The notes under the pieces: model-generated
What the model saw: only the letters and a program-made list of their open reading frames with translations
What the model was told of the DNA's origin: nothing
Database searches by the model: none
Program-made: the position numbers and the translations under genes
NCBI GenBank assembly: GCA_051016205.1
Contig: CP136534.1
Coordinates: 1,240,001-1,304,000 of the forward strand
Direction of reading: 5' to 3'
DNA: 64,000 bases
Source of the DNA: Acuticoccus sp051016205
Lineage (GTDB): Bacteria; Pseudomonadota; Alphaproteobacteria; Rhizobiales; Amorphaceae
Part shown: one piece after another, positions 17,790 to 27,369 of the stretch
Numbering within the stretch: position 1 is the first letter of the stretch
How the letters are laid out: every line of letters begins with the position of its first letter

Positions 17790-18779
17790 CTACTGAGCCA
17801 TGAACGCTTCGAAGCGGTCCTTGAATTCGCTCGCTTCTGGCTGATCGGTCAGGATGACATCCCAGCTTTGGCGGGCAGCGTCCTTGAATGGACCAAGGTC
17901 GGGTTCGATGATCTCAACGCCGGACGCACGGGCGGTTTCCAGGCCCTCATCGGCAAGGCGATCGTGGGCTTCGATGCCAACCGCGATCGCATCGTTTGCT
18001 GCCGTTTGGATCATCTCTTGGACGTCGGCAGGTAGGCTTGACCACCAGCTGTCGGAGAGCACGAACACGGTCGTCGACTGGTGCGCTTTTGTCATCGTGT
18101 AGCTGTTGACGGTCTCATAGAAGCCATCCGCGACGATCGCGTCAGGTGAGATTTCCAGCGCATCAACAACATTGTTTTGGATCGCCATGAACAGTTCACC
18201 ATAGGACATCGGCGTCGGCTGCGTGCCCATGGCATTGTAGGCCTCGACGAAACCTGGTGTTGGCAGCACGCGGATCTTGAGCCCTTGCATGTCGTCAATG
18301 GATTCTACGCGCGCAGGTTCCTTTGCGGCGACTGAGCGCTCATAGATGGAGCCGAACCCCAGACCGTGCATGTTGTATTCACCCAGAAGGTCGAGCAATT
18401 CCCGGCCCATTTCACTTTGAAGAATTTCGTAGGCTTGAGCCTTATCTTCAAACAGGTAGGGCAGTGAGAGCACCCGATAGGCCGGCACCACGTTCTCCAG
18501 CGTCGAGCCACCAACAAACCCACCGGTCAAAATGCCTGTGCGCATGGATTGGATTGCGCGCGTCTCGTTGCCTGCCTGCCCGCAACATTGGATTTCCACG
18601 GCAATGTCGCCGTCCGAGCGTTCTTCGATGAGCTTCTTAAACTCTTCAAGGATAACCTGGTAAGGACTGGTATCGCTCAACACGTGGGCGAGCGTCATAT
18701 TGTAGGTCTGCGCTTGCGCACCTCCCGCGGCGAGCGTCAACGCAACGGCCGCGCCCGTCAGTGTTTTTATGAGGGTCAT
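17790..18779 (-). CDS. TRAP transporter solute-binding protein, DctP family
   Basis: A 329-residue periplasmic binding protein. The start MTLIKTLTGAAVALTLAAGG at 18779 gives a clean signal peptide cut after AQA; a longer frame upstream is rejected. The DctP fold is visible in MTLAHVLSDTSPY, the ESIDDMQGLKIRV segment, and PTPMSYGELFMAIQNNVVDALE, which includes the Arg-bearing carboxylate site region. It follows DctM by 28 bp in the order dctQ-dctM-dctP. The ligand is probably an organic acid, unidentified. Confidence 0.9.
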   Translation of the reverse strand: MTLIKTLTGAAVALTLAAGGAQAQTYNMTLAHVLSDTSPYQVILEEFKKLIEERSDGDIAVEIQCCGQAGNETRAIQSMRTGILTGGFVGGSTLENVVPAYRVLSLPYLFEDKAQAYEILQSEMGRELLDLLGEYNMHGLGFGSIYERSVAAKEPARVESIDDMQGLKIRVLPTPGFVEAYNAMGTQPTPMSYGELFMAIQNNVVDALEISPDAIVADGFYETVNSYTMTKAHQSTTVFVLSDSWWSSLPADVQEMIQTAANDAIAVGIEAHDRLADEGLETARASGVEIIEPDLGPFKDAARQSWDVILTDQPEASEFKDRFEAFMAQ

Positions 18780-18807
18780 ACGATCTGTTCTCCCTGTTGG
18801 TAGAGCA

Positions 18808-20076
18808 TTAGCGAAAGGCAAGCGAGATGCCTGGCACGTAGGTGATGATGAGTAAGTTGATGATGAGCACACCAAGAAATATCGCCAGTGGCCGCATCAG
18901 TTGCTCCATACTGATGCGGGCGATCCCACAGGCGATGAACAAGTTGACGCCGACAGGGGGCGTGACCATGCCGACCGCCAAGTTGACGATCATGATCAGT
19001 CCGAAGTGGACCGGATCGATGCCGTAGCTGACCGCAATCGGTGACAGGATCGAGCCCAAGATCACGATGGCCGCGAACGTCTCCATGAACATGCCGACGA
19101 CGAGCAGGAAGACATTCACGAGAAGAAGGAAGAGGATTGGGTCTTCGGTCACTGTGGTCAGCAAAAGGCCCAGCTGTTGCGGGGCCCTCAGAAGGTGAAG
19201 GGCGTAGGCGAACATGGCCGCGAAGGCGACGATGATCATCACAACGGACGACGTAATGGCCGCGCTGGCAAAAATTCGCGGCAAGTCCCGCAGAGAAATC
19301 TCCCGGTAGACAATGAGGCTCAGAAACAGCGCGTAGAATACTGCCACCACAGCGGCCTCGGTCGCCGTGAAGATGCCGCCAAAAATGCCGCCCAGGATGA
19401 TGACAGGCATAACGAGGGAGAGCGAGGCCCTCCATAACGCCCGTCCGACGTCGCGGGCCCAATCGCCCAAAATGAACGGTTGGCGCTCGCCATAGCCCTT
19501 GATCCACGCGATCAGGATCGCAGTCGTCATGAGCGAGGCCGCGATCATCAGGCCCGGGAGGAATCCTGCGATAAACAGGTCCGTGATCGAAACCCCAGTG
19601 ATCACGCCGTAAATCACCATCGCCACTGACGGCGGGATGATCACACCAAGCTCGCCCGACGAGGCGGTGACCGCAGCACTGAATGGGCGCGGGTACTTCT
19701 GCTTTTCCATTTCAGGAATGAGCATGGAGCCAATGGCAGCTGCCGTGGCGGCGGAAGAGCCGGAAATGGTCGCAAACAGCATCGACGTCATCACGACGGC
19801 GGCTGCCAAGCCCCCGCGGACCCAGCTCACCAGCGCCTTCGCAAAGTCCACAAGGCGCCCGGCAATGCCGCCGTGTTGCATCAGCCGGCCCGCCAAAATG
19901 TAAAGGGGCAAGGCCATGAGAGCGAAGCTGTCGAGAGCTTCGAAGATCACCTGCGGGATTGCGATGAAGGGAATGCCGCGGTCGACCAGCGTTGGGATCG
20001 CCGCCATGCCAAGCGCCATCGCAATGGGAACGCTTGCCACGAAGAGCAGCAATAGGACGATGACCAACACAGCCAC
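18808..20076 (-). CDS. TRAP transporter large permease, DctM family
   Basis: A 422-residue membrane protein of normal DctM length with about 12 hydrophobic segments. Family motifs include GSSAATAAAIGSMLIPEM near 105 and SGELGVIIPPSVAMVIYG near 147. It carries the sodium-coupled translocation path. It begins 5 bp after dctQ and forms the import unit with the two neighbouring TRAP genes. Confidence 0.92.
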   Translation of the reverse strand: MAVLVIVLLLLFVASVPIAMALGMAAIPTLVDRGIPFIAIPQVIFEALDSFALMALPLYILAGRLMQHGGIAGRLVDFAKALVSWVRGGLAAAVVMTSMLFATISGSSAATAAAIGSMLIPEMEKQKYPRPFSAAVTASSGELGVIIPPSVAMVIYGVITGVSITDLFIAGFLPGLMIAASLMTTAILIAWIKGYGERQPFILGDWARDVGRALWRASLSLVMPVIILGGIFGGIFTATEAAVVAVFYALFLSLIVYREISLRDLPRIFASAAITSSVVMIIVAFAAMFAYALHLLRAPQQLGLLLTTVTEDPILFLLLVNVFLLVVGMFMETFAAIVILGSILSPIAVSYGIDPVHFGLIMIVNLAVGMVTPPVGVNLFIACGIARISMEQLMRPLAIFLGVLIINLLIITYVPGISLAFR

Positions 20077-20081
20077 TTCGA

Positions 20082-20588
20082 TCAGTCCTCCGGCGCAAAA
20101 TCGGAGGCGAAGCGAATGTCGCGACCTTCAAGGAGAGTTTCGCTGATCAACGCGAGCGAATTCAGGATCATCAGCACCATGCCGACAGGCATTGCCCAGT
20201 AGACATAGTCGCGCGTGATGCCGAGCACCGGGCTGCGCTCGGTACGTCCAAGCTCAAGGAAGTCGAGGCCGACCCAAAACAGCAGGCCGAAAAACGCCAT
20301 GCTCATGATCATTACGGCATAGCGGATTGGCACACCGATGCCCTTGGGCAGCTTACGCACCCCAAATTCCAGCGCGATCATCCGGGCATGACGCACGCCG
20401 ATGGCCGCGCCCAGAAAAACCATCCAAATCAGGAGGTAGCGGGCGAGTTCCTCGGTCCAGGGCGCGGAAATGTTGATGCCAAACGCGGTGAGAATAAACC
20501 GGACTGTGACCTGCCCCATGACGGCGATGGCAACACCGGCCAATAGGGCTGCAACGATGATCGTAGCAAGGCTGTTCACCCGATCCAT
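20082..20588 (-). CDS. TRAP transporter small permease, DctQ family
   Basis: A 168-residue protein with four membrane segments (PF04290 type). WTEELARYLLIWMVFLGAA at about 43-61 is the family signature. The start MDRVNSLATIIV at 20588 is chosen because the longer frame upstream lacks membrane character. It is the first TRAP gene on the minus strand, 152 bp after the deacetylase gene in the same direction. Confidence 0.88.
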   Translation of the reverse strand: MDRVNSLATIIVAALLAGVAIAVMGQVTVRFILTAFGINISAPWTEELARYLLIWMVFLGAAIGVRHARMIALEFGVRKLPKGIGVPIRYAVMIMSMAFFGLLFWVGLDFLELGRTERSPVLGITRDYVYWAMPVGMVLMILNSLALISETLLEGRDIRFASDFAPED

Positions 20589-20740
20589 CGTCGTGAGGAA
20601 CAATCGCAAGCAAGCCTCCCGACCAGAGCCACCGCAGAGGTCTACCTGCGCACCTTTGTGGAATGATGGTTCACTTTTCAGAAGTGCGCAAGGCAAATTT
20701 ATGTTCGCGATGCGCACAATTCGACGGCAATGCCGGGGGT

Positions 20741-21640
20741 TTAGCCATTGGTGCGGACCCAATCTGCGAGCTCGGCATGGGTTGCAAACCAGACGTTTCC
20801 ACGGGACTTTGCATGCTCAATCCACTGATCGAGCAGCCAGATGCGTGAACGGTAGCCGATGACGAAGGGGTGAAAAACGAGCTGGCACACGCCACCTTCC
20901 TCAAAGGCCATATCGAATTCACGTTTGAAAATATCGAGGACGTCAGATGGCGGCGTCCAGGGGCGCGTGGCAGGTTCGCGATTGAACAGGAGATAGACCG
21001 CGTCGTCGCGAACCCAGTCGACGGGTATCTCCACCAAACCGGTCGCATGGCCGTCACATAAGAGTTCGTAGCAGCCATCATCGGCCATCATGCTGCTGTC
21101 GTAGGCAAACCCGGCGTCGGCCACCAAGGCAATGGTGTTGGCACTCAAGTCCCAATTGGCGGCCCGGTGACCACGTGGGCACGCTCCCGTGAGCCTTTCC
21201 AACGTATCTCGGGATCGCAACAACAGCTCGCGCTCTGTGTCGCGGTCGAGCAAGCTCGTGTTCTCGTGGATCCAACCGTGTACGCCAATTTCGTGGCCTG
21301 CCCCCACAATCGGCTTCAAAGCGTCCGGATCGATCAACGCCGACACCGCGGGGACAAAAAAGCTCGCCCTAACGTCATGGCGGTCCAGCACGCGCAGAAT
21401 ACGCGGCACACCACGCCGACGCCCGAATTCGCCCCAACCCAGGCGCCCGATCGCCGCCTTGCCCATGCCCAATTCAAAGGTCTCGTGATCGCAATCAAAC
21501 GACAGCGCGACCGCGCATTGCGCACCCCCCGGCCAAGACTTCGGTGCCAATTCGCGACCGGCACGCACGCGATTGACCACGCGACGCCAGGTGGCTTCGT
21601 CAGTGTCCCAAGGCCGCTGCCGATTGATTCCGTTATCCAT
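20741..21640 (-). CDS. Polysaccharide deacetylase-family (NodB-like) hydrolase
   Basis: A 299-residue NodB-homology protein. SFDCDHETFELG holds the metal-binding Asp; HEIGVHGWIHE holds the His pair (motif 2); RGHRAANWDLS is motif 3; QLVFHPFVIGYRSR supplies the late His. Members of this subgroup (PuuE/allantoinase-like) often hydrolyse amide or formamide bonds of small molecules rather than polysaccharide. Upstream of TRAP genes on the same strand, it may process the imported substrate. The start MDNGINRQRPWDTDEATW fits related proteins. Confidence 0.82.
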   Translation of the reverse strand: MDNGINRQRPWDTDEATWRRVVNRVRAGRELAPKSWPGGAQCAVALSFDCDHETFELGMGKAAIGRLGWGEFGRRRGVPRILRVLDRHDVRASFFVPAVSALIDPDALKPIVGAGHEIGVHGWIHENTSLLDRDTERELLLRSRDTLERLTGACPRGHRAANWDLSANTIALVADAGFAYDSSMMADDGCYELLCDGHATGLVEIPVDWVRDDAVYLLFNREPATRPWTPPSDVLDIFKREFDMAFEEGGVCQLVFHPFVIGYRSRIWLLDQWIEHAKSRGNVWFATHAELADWVRTNG

Positions 21641-21750
21641 TTCTGCCGCCTTCAACCTTGCGTAACATGCCGCGGAGTGGCTTGCTCGCAGCACCCGCAC
21701 ATGTTCAATAAGCGCACAAATGTTACGATGTCGCACGCTTGAGGGGCACA

Positions 21751-22443
21751 ATGGTGAAATTCTTCTACAACGCAGCACCGAACCCGATGAAGGTAGCCCT
21801 GTTCCTGGAAGAGAGCGGGATTGCGTACGAGCCGATCCCCATCGACTCCAAACGCGGCGAGCAGCACACCGACACGTTTAAGCAGATCAACCCCAACGCA
21901 AAGGTCCCTGCCATCATCGATGGCGATGTCCCGGTGTTCGACAGCAATGCGATCCTGCTTTACTTGGCGGAGAAGACCGGCCAGTTCCTACCGCGGGATC
22001 AAAAGCACGCGCGCGGCCCCCTTCTGTCCTGGCTCATGTTCATAGCTTCGGGGGTTGGGCCGTATTCGGGACAGGCCGTGCACTTTCGAAAGTTTGCGCC
22101 GGAGCACATTCCCTACGCCGTCAAGCGTTATGACTTCGAGGCGCGGCGGCACTGGCAAATCATCGATGACCGGTTGGCCAAGGGCCACTATATGATGGGC
22201 GATACTTACACCATTCTTGATATGGCCGTGTGGGGCTGGGGCGACCGACTGACGTACATGCTCGCCGACAACAATATCATGGAGACGTATCCCAACCTCG
22301 ACCGCTTGATGCGGGAAATCGACTTAAGGCCTGCAGCACAGCGCGCCAAAGCTCTGCCAACGCAGCACGCCTTCAAGCAAGAGTTTGATGAAGAGGCGAT
22401 GCGGCACATGTACCCGCAGATTTTCGCACCGGACCCAGTCTAG
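21751..22443 (+). CDS. Glutathione S-transferase
   Basis: A 230-residue GST. The thioredoxin-like N-terminal domain (1-80) has FFYNAAPNPMKVALFLEESG, NPNAKVPAIIDG (cis-Pro) and VFDSNAILLYLAEK. The helical C-terminal domain has GDTYTILDMAVWGWGDR near 153-169. It resembles the YfcG/Ure2p-like group. It diverges from the deacetylase gene across 110 bp, so the pair may share a promoter region. The substrate is unknown. Confidence 0.88.
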   Translation: MVKFFYNAAPNPMKVALFLEESGIAYEPIPIDSKRGEQHTDTFKQINPNAKVPAIIDGDVPVFDSNAILLYLAEKTGQFLPRDQKHARGPLLSWLMFIASGVGPYSGQAVHFRKFAPEHIPYAVKRYDFEARRHWQIIDDRLAKGHYMMGDTYTILDMAVWGWGDRLTYMLADNNIMETYPNLDRLMREIDLRPAAQRAKALPTQHAFKQEFDEEAMRHMYPQIFAPDPV

Positions 22444-22746
22444 CACAGCTCATCTGGATCAGAGTCGCGCCAGAATGTTCTAGACCTTCAAAGACCTGGT
22501 GGATTTCTATGCTAACGCATCGTGCTGGTGTGGATGGCTTTGACTGTCTCTCTCGATCCGCGTCACCGACCTTGCCTGTGGGCCTGTTGTGTCTCATATC
22601 CAAAACTTGGCGGTTGTAATGGCCCATGTGCGGGCACCTCAGATCGCGCTAGGCTGATGCTTTGCGAGGTGCTGTCGATCCGAAGCGATCCCCTATGGTC
22701 GATTGTTCAGGGGACTAACCAACGCACCCCTGAAAACAAGATCGCC
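22444..22746. other. Intergenic, no gene seen
   Basis: 303 bp between the convergent GST gene and the large regulator gene. No supported coding frame or clear terminator. Confidence 0.5.
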
Positions 22747-25206
22747 TCAACCGTTGCCGGTACGCAAGAATTCGGTGATGCGCTGAAGCGTATCGCCCCA
22801 CGTGGTATCGGTTTGCGAGAGGATGTGGTTGTGGGAGTCGACTTCATAGAACCGAGCTCCTTGAATGGCCGACGCAACTTTACGGCCAAGAGCGATGGGA
22901 ACCGACACGTCCTTGCGCGCATGCAGGAGGAGCGTTTGCGCATCCACGGTGCCAAGGGCTTCCGACAGGTCGAAGTCTGCCAGTGCTTCAAGCATGAGCG
23001 AGGCATTTCGGCCCGAGATGGTGCAACTGATATAGTCATCGAGCCAGGCGAGCGTTTTGGCGTCTGCGTCCGGAAACACACCGCTGGTAAAGATCCGCCG
23101 GAAGGCTGGTTCATCGCCCTCCCATTCCAAGCGCGCCATGGTCGCAATGGCTTCGATCCGATCTGCCGTTCCGCCCCATGAGAGATCACGCCAACCTTTG
23201 GCGAAGGAACCATAGAGCACCGCACGCGACACACGCCCTGGATGACGTCGTATGAATTCAAGCGTGACGGGACAGGCTTGCGCCATGGCAACCACGTCGA
23301 AACGATTGACGCCGGCCGCGTCCACCACCGCTTCCATATCGTCGGCCAGCTCTGACAGCGTGAAACGTCCAATGCCTCTGTCGGAGCGTCCCATGCCGCG
23401 GTGGTCGGCACGAATGACGGAGTGGGTCTGGGACAACGCGGCAAGCGTCTCGCCCCAGATTGGACTGTCGATGTCAGGGCCAATGTGTCCATACCAGCGC
23501 ACGGCGGCAAAGAGCGGCGGCCCTTCCCCCGTTTTCGCCCAGGCAATGCGCACGCCATCCCCACTGGTGGCGAAATTTACAGGCACCACCTCTCCGGCAA
23601 AGCGCGACGATGGAGATGGAACGGCTGTCGTGGCACCGTCCATCGTTCCCTTAAGCCCGGCGCGCTTCAAAGCGGCAGCATAGACATCGCCAAGTTCGGT
23701 GCGGAAGGGTTGGCGCGCAATCACGTCGTCGACATCATGGTGCGGCAGCAGTTGCAGCAAGTGTCTTGCCGCCTCCTGGGCTTCCTCCAGTCGGCCGAGC
23801 CGTGCAAGGGACGCACACTTCATGCGGTGGCCGGACGGATGATCGGGACTGAGCGCAATCAACTCGTGCGCGGCATCCAGCGATCCTTCGAAATCTTCCA
23901 ACCCGAATTGCGCAATCCCACGCCCGGTCAACCAGAGGCTTCGCCGACGGTCATTGGGGCTGAGTGCCATCGCTCTTTCATACGCGTCAAGTGCCTCTTC
24001 GTAGTGTCCCGAGTAGCCAAGCACCCAGGACAGACAGCCCTCCGCCATCGCCGAGGATGGGTCGGTTTTGATGGCGCGGCGCACATCGGCCAAGGCATCG
24101 TCAAACCGGCGCAGTGTCAACTTGCAGATGGCAAGGATCGCCAATGCCCAACTGTCGTCCGGGGCAAGCCTGAGCGCGCGTTCAGCGTCCCGCGCGGCTG
24201 CAGCCAGCGAGAACTCCGCATCGTCCGACCAATCGTACTTGTAGTCCCACAGATGGGTCATTGCGATACCGGCGCGGATCCTGCCGGACTGAGGCTCTAG
24301 CGCGATGGCGCGCTCAAAATGGGCTCGCGCAGCTTTGTTCGACTCATGATCTGGCGCGGCGATCAACTGCTGGCCCAGCAGGAACTCTTCCCATGCGCTG
24401 CGCGTGGATGGATTGGCGGCGGCAGCCTTCATGCGTTCCGCTTCACCAAGTTCAGGGTGAACAGTCGCCGTCACCAACGTCGACACTTGGTCAAGCAGCG
24501 CAAAGAGCCCTGAATATTTGAGGTCGTGCCGGGCGGCATGAATGTGCCTGCCCGTGGTCGTGTCGGTCAGCTGCAAGTGCAGTCTCACATTGTCATCCTC
24601 GCGGATGACGCCGCCTTCGACAAGATAGGCTGCCCCCATTTCGATCAACGGATTGCGCGCCTCGCCAGGCAACTCTAGGAACGCACGCACGCGGTTGCGA
24701 GAAATCAAAGGAAACCACCGGCTGCGCGAGAGGGCAGAGATGACCTCTTCGGTAATGCTTTCGGTGAGTGTCCTGGCGTCCGTACTGCCACCCATCACAT
24801 CGAAGGGTAGGACGGCAATTGCAGGTGCCCCTTCCACATGGGGAGCATGCGGGGTCGTGCGCTCAGGCGGCTCAGAACCCTCATGCCGCAAAGGGTCAAG
24901 CTCGACCACATCGGCACGAAACCGGAAGCCACGCCCGTGCCGGGTCTCGATCACCCTTTGTGTGCTGCCCGAATCTCCCACCAGACGTCTTGCACTGCGC
25001 ACCAGCGACGATAAGGCCGCGTCTGAGACAACACGGTTTGGCCAAAACGCCTCGTGCACGGCGTCTTTTGTCACCAGCGTACCGCGGTGCTTGATGAGAT
25101 AGATGAGGAATTCCAGTGCCTGAGGCTCGGCCTCTATGGGTCCCTCTGGGCCAGCCAGCTCAAAGCGCTCGGTGTCCACTGTGTATTGGTCGAACGCGTA
25201 GACCAC
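22747..25206 (-). CDS. Winged-helix / TPR / alpha-beta-hydrolase-like fusion regulator
   Basis: An 819-residue fusion. The N-terminal OmpR-type winged helix covers about 1-95 (ALEFLIYLIKHRGTLVTKDAV; RVIETRHGRGFRF). A TolB-N/FlgO-like domain starts IAVLPFDVMGG, TPR repeats cover about 250-520, and an alpha/beta-hydrolase domain about 560-815 begins VRIAWAKTGEGPPLF. The nucleophile elbow reads VVAMAQACPVTLEF instead of GxSxGG, so the serine is missing although Asp (HARKDVSVP) and His (DSHNHIL) remain. It is probably a sensor, not an enzyme. GTG at 25206 has a GGGGG site; GTG at 25275 is the longer option. The promoter faces the RTX gene. Confidence 0.8.
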   Translation of the reverse strand: MVYAFDQYTVDTERFELAGPEGPIEAEPQALEFLIYLIKHRGTLVTKDAVHEAFWPNRVVSDAALSSLVRSARRLVGDSGSTQRVIETRHGRGFRFRADVVELDPLRHEGSEPPERTTPHAPHVEGAPAIAVLPFDVMGGSTDARTLTESITEEVISALSRSRWFPLISRNRVRAFLELPGEARNPLIEMGAAYLVEGGVIREDDNVRLHLQLTDTTTGRHIHAARHDLKYSGLFALLDQVSTLVTATVHPELGEAERMKAAAANPSTRSAWEEFLLGQQLIAAPDHESNKAARAHFERAIALEPQSGRIRAGIAMTHLWDYKYDWSDDAEFSLAAAARDAERALRLAPDDSWALAILAICKLTLRRFDDALADVRRAIKTDPSSAMAEGCLSWVLGYSGHYEEALDAYERAMALSPNDRRRSLWLTGRGIAQFGLEDFEGSLDAAHELIALSPDHPSGHRMKCASLARLGRLEEAQEAARHLLQLLPHHDVDDVIARQPFRTELGDVYAAALKRAGLKGTMDGATTAVPSPSSRFAGEVVPVNFATSGDGVRIAWAKTGEGPPLFAAVRWYGHIGPDIDSPIWGETLAALSQTHSVIRADHRGMGRSDRGIGRFTLSELADDMEAVVDAAGVNRFDVVAMAQACPVTLEFIRRHPGRVSRAVLYGSFAKGWRDLSWGGTADRIEAIATMARLEWEGDEPAFRRIFTSGVFPDADAKTLAWLDDYISCTISGRNASLMLEALADFDLSEALGTVDAQTLLLHARKDVSVPIALGRKVASAIQGARFYEVDSHNHILSQTDTTWGDTLQRITEFLRTGNG

Positions 25207-25576
25207 TTGAAAACCCCCAGTGCGGCCATCGCTGCAAAAGGTCTCAAATCCAGAAAAAGCCAGAGCGCGCGGCACATTCCTCAGGATTTCCTCAGGAGTC
25301 CGTCAAGCACTGAAGCGCTGGCTCACATAGGACACAAGCGCTGCGGGCCGCAAGCCCCTGCCAACTGGAGCTGTGTCTCATGATTGGACGACCCCATTCG
25401 CTGGCAACGCGCGGTGCTTTGCTGTTCACCGCGACCGACCGTGCGCCGCCCACCGCGGACCATGGCTCGGGCACGGTTCACAGGATCTGCCTCGGTCAAG
25501 GCCGGTCAATGGTCGGCCGAGTCGATATCAGCGATACCGAGGCCGATAGGCCATTTCAACAGAGTGAGTGAATATT

Positions 25577-27211
25577 ATGACAATTTTCGACCTTACCAAC
25601 GCGCGCGAAGCCCTGATCATGGATGGTTCGGGTACAGCCGATTTCGCGCAGTTTATATCTGCATCGGACACCCAGTACGTGTACCTGTCGTCCGATGGGC
25701 ATCGCATCACCCTTATTGGCACTGGGTTCGAGACGGACCAGGCGGGATTGCCCGTGGCCGGTACGGTGACATCGGCAGAGCTTGACCTGTCCGACGATGG
25801 CTCCGCTGCGCCCGACGTGACGGCCGCCGCGTTCGAACCGTTCGCCATCACCGACCTGGTGTTTGAATCCGGCGCTGCCGCCAACGAAATCTTCTGGGAA
25901 GCGCTTGTGAGAGGGGCAACGGAGTTTGTCGCCGTGGGCCAGGGCGACCGGATCATCGCGGACGCGTTCGACATTCAGCAGCCAGGCATTTTTGTCGCCG
26001 AGGACGACACCATCCTCGACATTGATGGCGCAAGGTTCGTTATCGGCGATATCGATGCGGTGGAAGGCAGTGCCGTCGTTGTCGGGGGATCGGATGTCTT
26101 CAGCGGTCGTTTCGACTTGGTGATAGGCGACGCCTCCAAAGTGGACGAAAGCGCGCGGATGACAGGAGGCAATGACACAGTCATTGTCGCGGCCACGCAA
26201 TCGGACCGCTTTGCGGTTACTGGTGACGTTGGCATTCTATCGGACAATGCCTTCGGTGAAGGCGGGCATGACAGTATCATTGCCGCGGCGAAAACGCAGG
26301 GCAATGGAGGTGTTGACGGCGACTTCGGATCACTAAGAGATGACGCCATCGCCATTGGCGGTGACGACACGATCCGCTTCGGCGCAGGGGAAGACGTGGC
26401 GACCGGAGATGCTGGCTCGGCCTCAGACCGCGCCATGCTGCGTGCTGGCAATGACGAGATCTACGGCCGAAGTGGTGACGACGTCCTGTTCGGCGACATC
26501 GTGGCCGTGTTCGATGAGGCGTCCGTGATAGCGGGTCATGACCTCCTATCAGGTGGCAAAGGTGACGACGTCATCTTTGGCGATGCGGAGCAGGTCTTCA
26601 GTTTCCTGGAAGGTGGCAACGACACCATTCGCGGCGGCGCCGGGAATGACGAAATCCACGGTGACGAGCAAACCGACAATGGGTTCACCACAGGTGGCCA
26701 TGACAGCCTCCTCGGCGGCATCGGCGACGACACCATTCTGGGCGGCGGTGGAAACGACAGGCTGCTCGGCCAAGCCGGTGACGATGGTCTTCTGGGCGGT
26801 GCGGGAGATGACACCGTGCAAGGCGGAAGGGGCGACGACTTTGTCCAAGGCGGAGCCGGCAACGACGATGTCCAGGGCGGTGGGGGCGACGATGACGTTC
26901 GTGGCGGATCCGGCGACGATGTTATCCGTGGCGGAGTGGGAGACGACCAAATCCTAGGTCAAAACGGTTCGGACCGTTTCGTTTTCAAAGGGAGTTTCGG
27001 CCAAGACACGATCGGCGACTTCGACGCATTCGACTCGCGAGAGGTTATCGACCTCAGTGCTGTCAGAAGCATTCGCGATATTAATGATCTTCTAGCGAAC
27101 CATGCCAGACAGGTCGGTGAGGACGTCGTGATCGATGCAAGAGGCGGCAACACCATCACCCTCAGCCAAGTCTTAATACTAGAGCTTGATGCTGGGGATT
27201 TCCTTTTCTGA
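25577..27211 (+). CDS. RTX (haemolysin-type calcium-binding) repeat protein
   Basis: A 544-residue, highly acidic protein without a signal peptide. Residues from about 190 on contain degenerate, then regular GGxGxDxxx nonapeptides (for example GGAGNDEIHGD, GGIGDDTILGG). They give calcium-binding beta-rolls up to about 465. The C-terminal cap runs GQDTIGDFDAFDSREVIDLS to LDAGDFLF, the usual type I secretion signal region ending in hydrophobic residues. No protease, lipase or adhesin domain is recognised in the first 190 residues. A type I secretion system is not present nearby except for an ATPase scrap at 40050. Confidence 0.88.
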   Translation: MTIFDLTNAREALIMDGSGTADFAQFISASDTQYVYLSSDGHRITLIGTGFETDQAGLPVAGTVTSAELDLSDDGSAAPDVTAAAFEPFAITDLVFESGAAANEIFWEALVRGATEFVAVGQGDRIIADAFDIQQPGIFVAEDDTILDIDGARFVIGDIDAVEGSAVVVGGSDVFSGRFDLVIGDASKVDESARMTGGNDTVIVAATQSDRFAVTGDVGILSDNAFGEGGHDSIIAAAKTQGNGGVDGDFGSLRDDAIAIGGDDTIRFGAGEDVATGDAGSASDRAMLRAGNDEIYGRSGDDVLFGDIVAVFDEASVIAGHDLLSGGKGDDVIFGDAEQVFSFLEGGNDTIRGGAGNDEIHGDEQTDNGFTTGGHDSLLGGIGDDTILGGGGNDRLLGQAGDDGLLGGAGDDTVQGGRGDDFVQGGAGNDDVQGGGGDDDVRGGSGDDVIRGGVGDDQILGQNGSDRFVFKGSFGQDTIGDFDAFDSREVIDLSAVRSIRDINDLLANHARQVGEDVVIDARGGNTITLSQVLILELDAGDFLF

Positions 27212-27285
27212 GTTTGTCGGCTGTCCCCAAGAGCAAACTCGGCCCAGGCGGCCTCGCCTCAGCCGAACACACTGCCCTCAATCAA

Positions 27286-27337
27286 GGGGCTAGAGCATCC
27301 CGTCCGGGCCTGAGAAGACCCGGGATGCTCTAGCCCC
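27286..27337. repeat. Perfect 17-bp inverted repeat hairpin with CTAG near both ends
   Basis: GGGGCTAGAGCATCCCG and its exact complement are separated by 18 bases, 75 bp after the RTX stop. It can end transcription from either side. The arms carry CTAGAGC, the same outer sequence as the IS630 left ends in this window, so it may be a small palindromic mobile repeat rather than a native terminator. Confidence 0.7.
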
Positions 27338-27369
27338 AGCTGCGGGACAGCCAGTGCGGAGTGAAGACG

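Noticed and set aside
26300..26960. Regular short DNA repeats that could suggest a CRISPR or minisatellite
   Set aside because: They follow the coding frame of the RTX nonapeptides (GGxGxDxxx); there are no identical repeats with unique spacers.
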